The notes beneath the pieces were generated by a model. That model saw only the letters and a program-made list of their open reading frames with translations. It was not told the DNA's origin and searched no databases. Positions 23,320-26,168 of a stretch of DNA of 26,168 bases are shown here, piece after piece. Numbering within the stretch: the first letter of the stretch is position 1; each line of letters opens with the position of its first letter. Source of the DNA: Apostichopus leukothele (taxonomy: Eukaryota > Echinodermata > Holothuroidea > Aspidochirotida > Stichopodidae); assembly GCA_010014835.2 (NCBI GenBank), contig JAAAKB020000021.1, positions 2,219,456-2,245,623 on the forward strand, written 5' to 3'. Both the position numbers and the translations under genes were made by a program.

Positions 23320-23406
23320 AAATGTGCTCTTCCCACCATACCAAAGTGCTTTACCCCCATGTGGCTAACATGGCGGAGTGGCACTTTTTCTATGGCGGAA
23401 AGAGCA
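23320..23406. repeat. Second imperfect inverted repeat of the foldback element
   Basis: GTGCTCTTCCCACCATA on the left pairs with TATGGCGGAAAGAGCAC on the right, with an inner match around CCCATGT / ACATGGCGG. Arms of about 40 nt are roughly 80% complementary. It mirrors the 22866-22937 palindrome at the other end of the element. Confidence 0.75.
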
Positions 23407-23644
23407 CATTTTCTAGGGTGGAATGTAACGATAGCAGAATGACACGGCCCCTGCCTAACAAGTAACATAGGCCATAATTTCCTAAAGCCATTTGGTCTAT
23501 GTCTAGCCTACGCTATGCCTACATTATTTCAAAGACTAAGCCTAGTATGATTATGAGCTAAGTTAAGTATCACAATAATGAGTGATTCGCAAATATTATA
23601 GTAGTGTAGGAGTTATCGGGCCTATGAAGCGTGATGGGCTACAG

Positions 23645-23660
23645 TACTACTACTACTACT
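23645..23660. repeat. (TAC)n microsatellite
   Basis: Five uninterrupted TAC units plus a trailing T, just left of the candidate element at 23682. Confidence 0.85.
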
Positions 23661-23681
23661 AGGCCTAGTATAGTAAAGGCT

Positions 23682-24257
23682 TCATAATTGACGCACCCCC
23701 GTAATTGACGCACCGTCAATTATTACTAGCAACGATACAGCAGGCCACCTAAACTTTTTGCAGTCAAGCAGAATTACATATTTCATGAGTTTGAATCCAT
23801 TTCAGCTATTTGCTGACCAAATTGTGGTATTTTTTAAGCTTTTAACACCCTCCCCCCAGTTTTGCATGTTTTTTGGGCATTTGGAAATCTTACTTCCTAA
23901 AAATAACCAACATTACCTCAGTATGATAACACTACTCTCTGGGACCTGACCTGTCTGAGCTTAGAGGTTCAAAGCATAGCAAACAGCATCTAAAGTCAAT
24001 GGATGTAAACTAAGGCCTACACTACAGTTAGCTTATTGACGAATGTGTCAATTTAGGGGTATGGAAGAACTTGACACGGCAGGCATTTTGTGGTCAAATT
24101 CTGCTCAATTGTACGGCGAATGAGCACAGAACCTTAAGTATTTTGAGATCATAACATTTCTGAGGAACTGCACATATGAAAAACACAAACAGTTGAGTGA
24201 TTTGGATTTTTCCTTAATACACATCGTTATTCAAATCCTTAAGTGCGTCAATTATGA
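23682..24257. mobile_element. Candidate small DNA transposon (MITE-like), 15-bp inverted ends
   Basis: TCATAATTGACGCAC at 23682-23696 is matched exactly by its reverse complement GTGCGTCAATTATGA at 24243-24257. The left end holds a second copy, GTAATTGACGCACC, and a nested GTCAATTA (23700-23723). An internal TTGACGAATGTGTCAATTTAGGGG motif lies near 24036. The 576-bp interior has no credible coding sequence. If a TA target is assumed (TA|ATTGACGCAC) it could be Tc1/mariner-like, but no clear target duplication decides this. Confidence 0.5.
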
Positions 24258-24285
24258 GCCCACCATGCTACTGTAACATTGCATG

Positions 24286-24310
24286 GTACTGTACTGGGAT
24301 AGTACAGTAC
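24286..24310. repeat. Perfect 10-bp inverted repeat
   Basis: GTACTGTACT and AGTACAGTAC separated by GGGAT. It is part of a local cluster of TACTGTA words (also 24320-24330 and the palindrome TACTGTACAGTA near 24495). Probably simple low-complexity DNA. Confidence 0.75.
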
Positions 24311-25190
24311 AGACCACACTGTACTGTAGATAAACATAGGTGTACCAATTGCCGTGACTCAATACTCAACTCTATTTCTATCTTACAGCACAAGTCCTTG
24401 TTAGAACAGGAAATTGAACTTCCAGTAGTGAATTGATCATAGTGGACATGATCATACAAACAGTGCATGGATCACATAATAATCTGTATTCTATACTGTA
24501 CAGTATATACACAACAAAATAGGGATATTGTAACAGAGCTCCTTAACATTAATTAATGAAAATTAATGAAATTTTCTTTTCCGTGTTTATAATTCAAGCA
24601 TTCAATTATAAACACTGTAATCGATACAGTACTTTCAATATGAAACTGGCCAAAATTGAGGATAGTGAACAAAGATTTCTACAGGTTGGTGGTGTTAAAT
24701 TAGGCTTATCTAGCAATTTTGCATACATTCAGAACTGATTATTACTGTACATATGGTACCAAAGAACTGTCGTACAAGTTTGACAATTATGCAAATTATG
24801 ATGACACAGGAAAAATGTATGTCGACTATTGCCAACGTAACTATGTCAACTACATTTTGGTATATTTCATTCCATCACGAAAAGTATAGTCTTTTCAACT
24901 GTCAAAGTTAATTGAGATATATTTCTGAATTCTGACGTATTTTAGTTCCAAGTTTGTTTTTTTGCAAACTTGAAAAATATCCACAAACATCAGTAATGAA
25001 AAAAAATCAATCTTCATAGATCAATATCAATGCAGAAATCATCCAAATGTCATATCAATATGTTAATTGGTTAGATATGTCATTTCCAGACACACCACTA
25101 TTAATAGTGTTGACACTTGCTCACTTTGTAATGCATTGAACTATGACTTTTGTTTCAACCCTAAGTTTTAATGTTTCTGTCAAGGGTCAT
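24311..25190. other. Intergenic or intronic DNA, no gene recognised
   Basis: AT-rich, with no conserved coding segment. It may be intron of the WD40-like gene, whose downstream exons I could not find. Confidence 0.4.
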
Positions 25191-25194
25191 CATG

Positions 25195-25460
25195 GATAAA
25201 GGGAGTGGCATTTTAAGCAATGAGGCTTAGAGTTTGAGAGGTTCCGGGTTCGATACCAGGCCGGGTCATAGTAAGGTGGGTTTTTCATCCAAGAGCAATC
25301 TACAGTCTTCCCACCTAAAATGACAATCTAAATTGAAATGATTCCAAAATTTGAGTTAAAATGTTGAATTGAAAGCCACCCAACGTGTAAGTTATAATCC
25401 ACATTTCTGGTCGCTTAAGCGTCGTAAAAAATAACTGCTGATTATTATTATCATTATTGA
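25195..25460 (+). mobile_element. tRNA-derived SINE, copy 1
   Basis: A box B promoter element GGTTCGATACC lies at 25247-25257 in a degenerate tRNA-like head, followed by a non-tRNA body and an ATT-rich tail (GATTATTATTATCATTATT, about 25439-25457). Box A is poorly preserved. The tail stops about 25 bp from the splice donor of the neighbouring WD40-like exon. The 5' boundary is approximate. Confidence 0.65.
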
Positions 25461-25484
25461 ATAACATCTCTTCTGTGGACTTAC

Positions 25485-25853
25485 CCTCTTCCCATTGGTA
25501 ACGTTGATCACGTAGGCCTTGCTGTCGCTTCTGAAAGCGTATAACATCTTGTCACCGTGGGACTGAAGTGACATGCACAGCGATCTGTCTTTGTGTACGC
25601 CGACCTGAACAAACTCCCTCTCGAATATCATGTCTACCTCTTTGCTCACGTCCCAGGCTCTGATCACGTTTGATCCGCTGAAGAAGGCCACCATGTACTG
25701 ATGCTCCATGCCAGCGGAGGACACTACGACAGGGTCGATGAATTCATCGATTGAAGTCACGAGAGAGCCGTCACTGAAGTTATAGACCAGTATGACATTG
25801 GATTGAACCACAGCGACAATTTCAGAGTTCAAATAGAGATGAACTCCTGTGAC
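25485..25853 (-). CDS. Internal exon of a WD40-like beta-propeller protein (partial gene)
   Basis: An exon of 123 codons, phase 0 at both ends, with acceptor CTCTTTCACAG and donor GTAAGT. The peptide alternates hydrophobic beta strands in the pattern of WD40 blades: VAVVQSNVILVYNFSDGSLV, then AFFSGSNVIRAWDVSKEV, then MLYAFRSDSKAYVINVTNGK. RAWDV resembles the WD dipeptide ending of a blade and DGS/NGK are the inter-blade turns, giving about three blades. It lacks other domains, so the family cannot be fixed; NWD-type NACHT-WD proteins are one possibility. It is on the same strand as TRPC4AP, upstream of it, with the 5' part beyond the window. No downstream exon was recognised. Alternative acceptor: 8 nt inward (CAG before GAGTTC), which would change the frame. 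Confidence 0.75.
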
Positions 25854-25937
25854 CTGTGAAAGAGACATATAGGAAAGATGCATGGATTAATGTATCTCTT
25901 CCTTTGTTGATACTCGTATCTACACATCATGTGAGAG

Positions 25938-26168
25938 TGTTGTGGTCAAGTGGTCAAGGCAATGGACTGGCAATCTATGATTTGCAGGTTCGAATCCTCG
26001 CCAGATCATTACGTTGTGTCCTTGGGCAAGGCACTGAACCTCCATTGCCTCTCTTCACCCAGGTGTATAAAAGGGGACTTGCCAGGTAACTTGTAAGTAT
26101 AGTTGCGTGCGCCGGTTTGTGGCTGCACCCTATGGGAAGTCCCCCAGGGCACACGTAGATGTGGGCGC
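25938..26168 (+). mobile_element. tRNA-derived SINE, copy 2 (runs off the window)
   Basis: Intact pol III promoter boxes: box A TGGTCAAGTGG at 25943-25953 and box B GGTTCGAATCC at 25987-25997, the spacing of a tRNA gene. After the tRNA-like head comes a conserved body with GTGTCCTTGGGCAAGGCAC and CACCCAGGTGTATAAAAGGGG. It is a SINE rather than a tRNA because the acceptor arms do not pair and the body continues well past the head. It begins about 85 bp from the WD40-like exon. Confidence 0.88.

Larger units (their letters stand above)
22818..23452. mobile_element. hAT-like non-autonomous foldback element
   Basis: About 635 bp flanked by the direct repeat GCCTAACA (22810-22817 and 23453-23460), the 8-bp size typical of hAT insertions. 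Read inward, the right end is AGGGGCCGTGTCATTCTGC and the left end TGGTTTCAGTGCCATTCTGC, imperfect inverted repeats of hAT style. Both ends are built from repeats of TTCCGCCATAG or its complement, and each contains its own palindrome (22866-22937 and about 23320-23406). The middle has no transposase, so movement would have needed a helper. The exact boundaries could shift by 1-2 bases. Confidence 0.6.

Noticed and set aside
23259-23468. 69-codon minus-strand open frame
   Set aside because: It is the translated right arm of the foldback element and its palindrome, not a transposase.
24556-24738. 60-codon plus-strand open frame
   Set aside because: No conserved motif, no plausible splice context, and AT-rich composition like its surroundings.
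25392-25484. WD40-like exon reading on into downstream sequence as its last exon
   Set aside because: The added residues are translated SINE tail, and a consensus GTAAGT donor sits exactly where the propeller-like sequence ends.
25943-26010. Functional tRNA gene on the plus strand
   Set aside because: Box A and box B are good, but the acceptor arms do not pair and conserved SINE body sequence follows directly.
1-26168. A novel multi-gene defence, secondary-metabolite or similar system
   Set aside because: Only one complete gene and one partial exon are present, both in ordinary eukaryotic families, with the rest repeats and introns.

Overview
This window looks like genomic DNA from an invertebrate animal. 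It is AT-rich, its genes are split by canonical GT-AG introns, and it carries tRNA-derived SINEs and several families of dispersed repeat. The best-fitting host is a non-vertebrate deuterostome, probably an echinoderm. That guess rests on the style of the repeats (GACCTC-rich dispersed units, SINEs with a CTTGGGCAAGGCAC body, scattered AGGCCTA motifs). It is an inference, not a proof.

The main content is one complete protein gene on the minus strand, from about 19829 down to 1933. I could follow it through 18 coding exons. Every junction is GT-AG, the phases match at all 17 introns, and the exons sum to 2448 nt, or 815 codons plus a stop. The product is the orthologue of human TRPC4AP (TRUSS, Pfam DUF3689, 797 aa), a TNF-receptor and TRPC-channel scaffold and substrate receptor of a CUL4-DDB1 ubiquitin ligase. 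Its last exon is followed by a 3' UTR that begins with a striking 7 x 20-bp tandem repeat (1751-1890). Candidate poly(A) signals lie at 786-791 and 352-357.

The introns of TRPC4AP are mostly plain sequence. Exceptions are GACCTC-rich dispersed repeats in intron 11 (about 6780-7180 and 7680-7980), a diverged tandem pair with a 148-bp period in intron 9 (9197-9477), and two hairpin-forming inverted repeats in intron 1 (17780-17852 and 19416-19472).

Upstream of TRPC4AP (19830-25480) is a repeat-dense intergenic stretch. It holds another GACCTC-repeat patch (about 20060-20480), a truncated and broken Ty3/Gypsy-like LTR-retrotransposon fossil in minus orientation (about 21000-22690), a hAT-like foldback element built of TTCCGCCATAG subrepeats (about 22818-23452), and a second small candidate DNA transposon bounded by the 15-bp inverted repeat TCATAATTGACGCAC (23682-24257).

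At the right edge, one internal exon of a second minus-strand gene (25485-25853, 123 codons, phase 0 at both ends) encodes part of a WD40-like beta-propeller. A SINE sits close to each side of it. The rest of that gene lies beyond the window or was not recognised. I saw no CRISPR array, rRNA, functional tRNA or new multi-gene system. The most interesting signals are the UTR repeat, the foldback element and the candidate element at 23682-24257.
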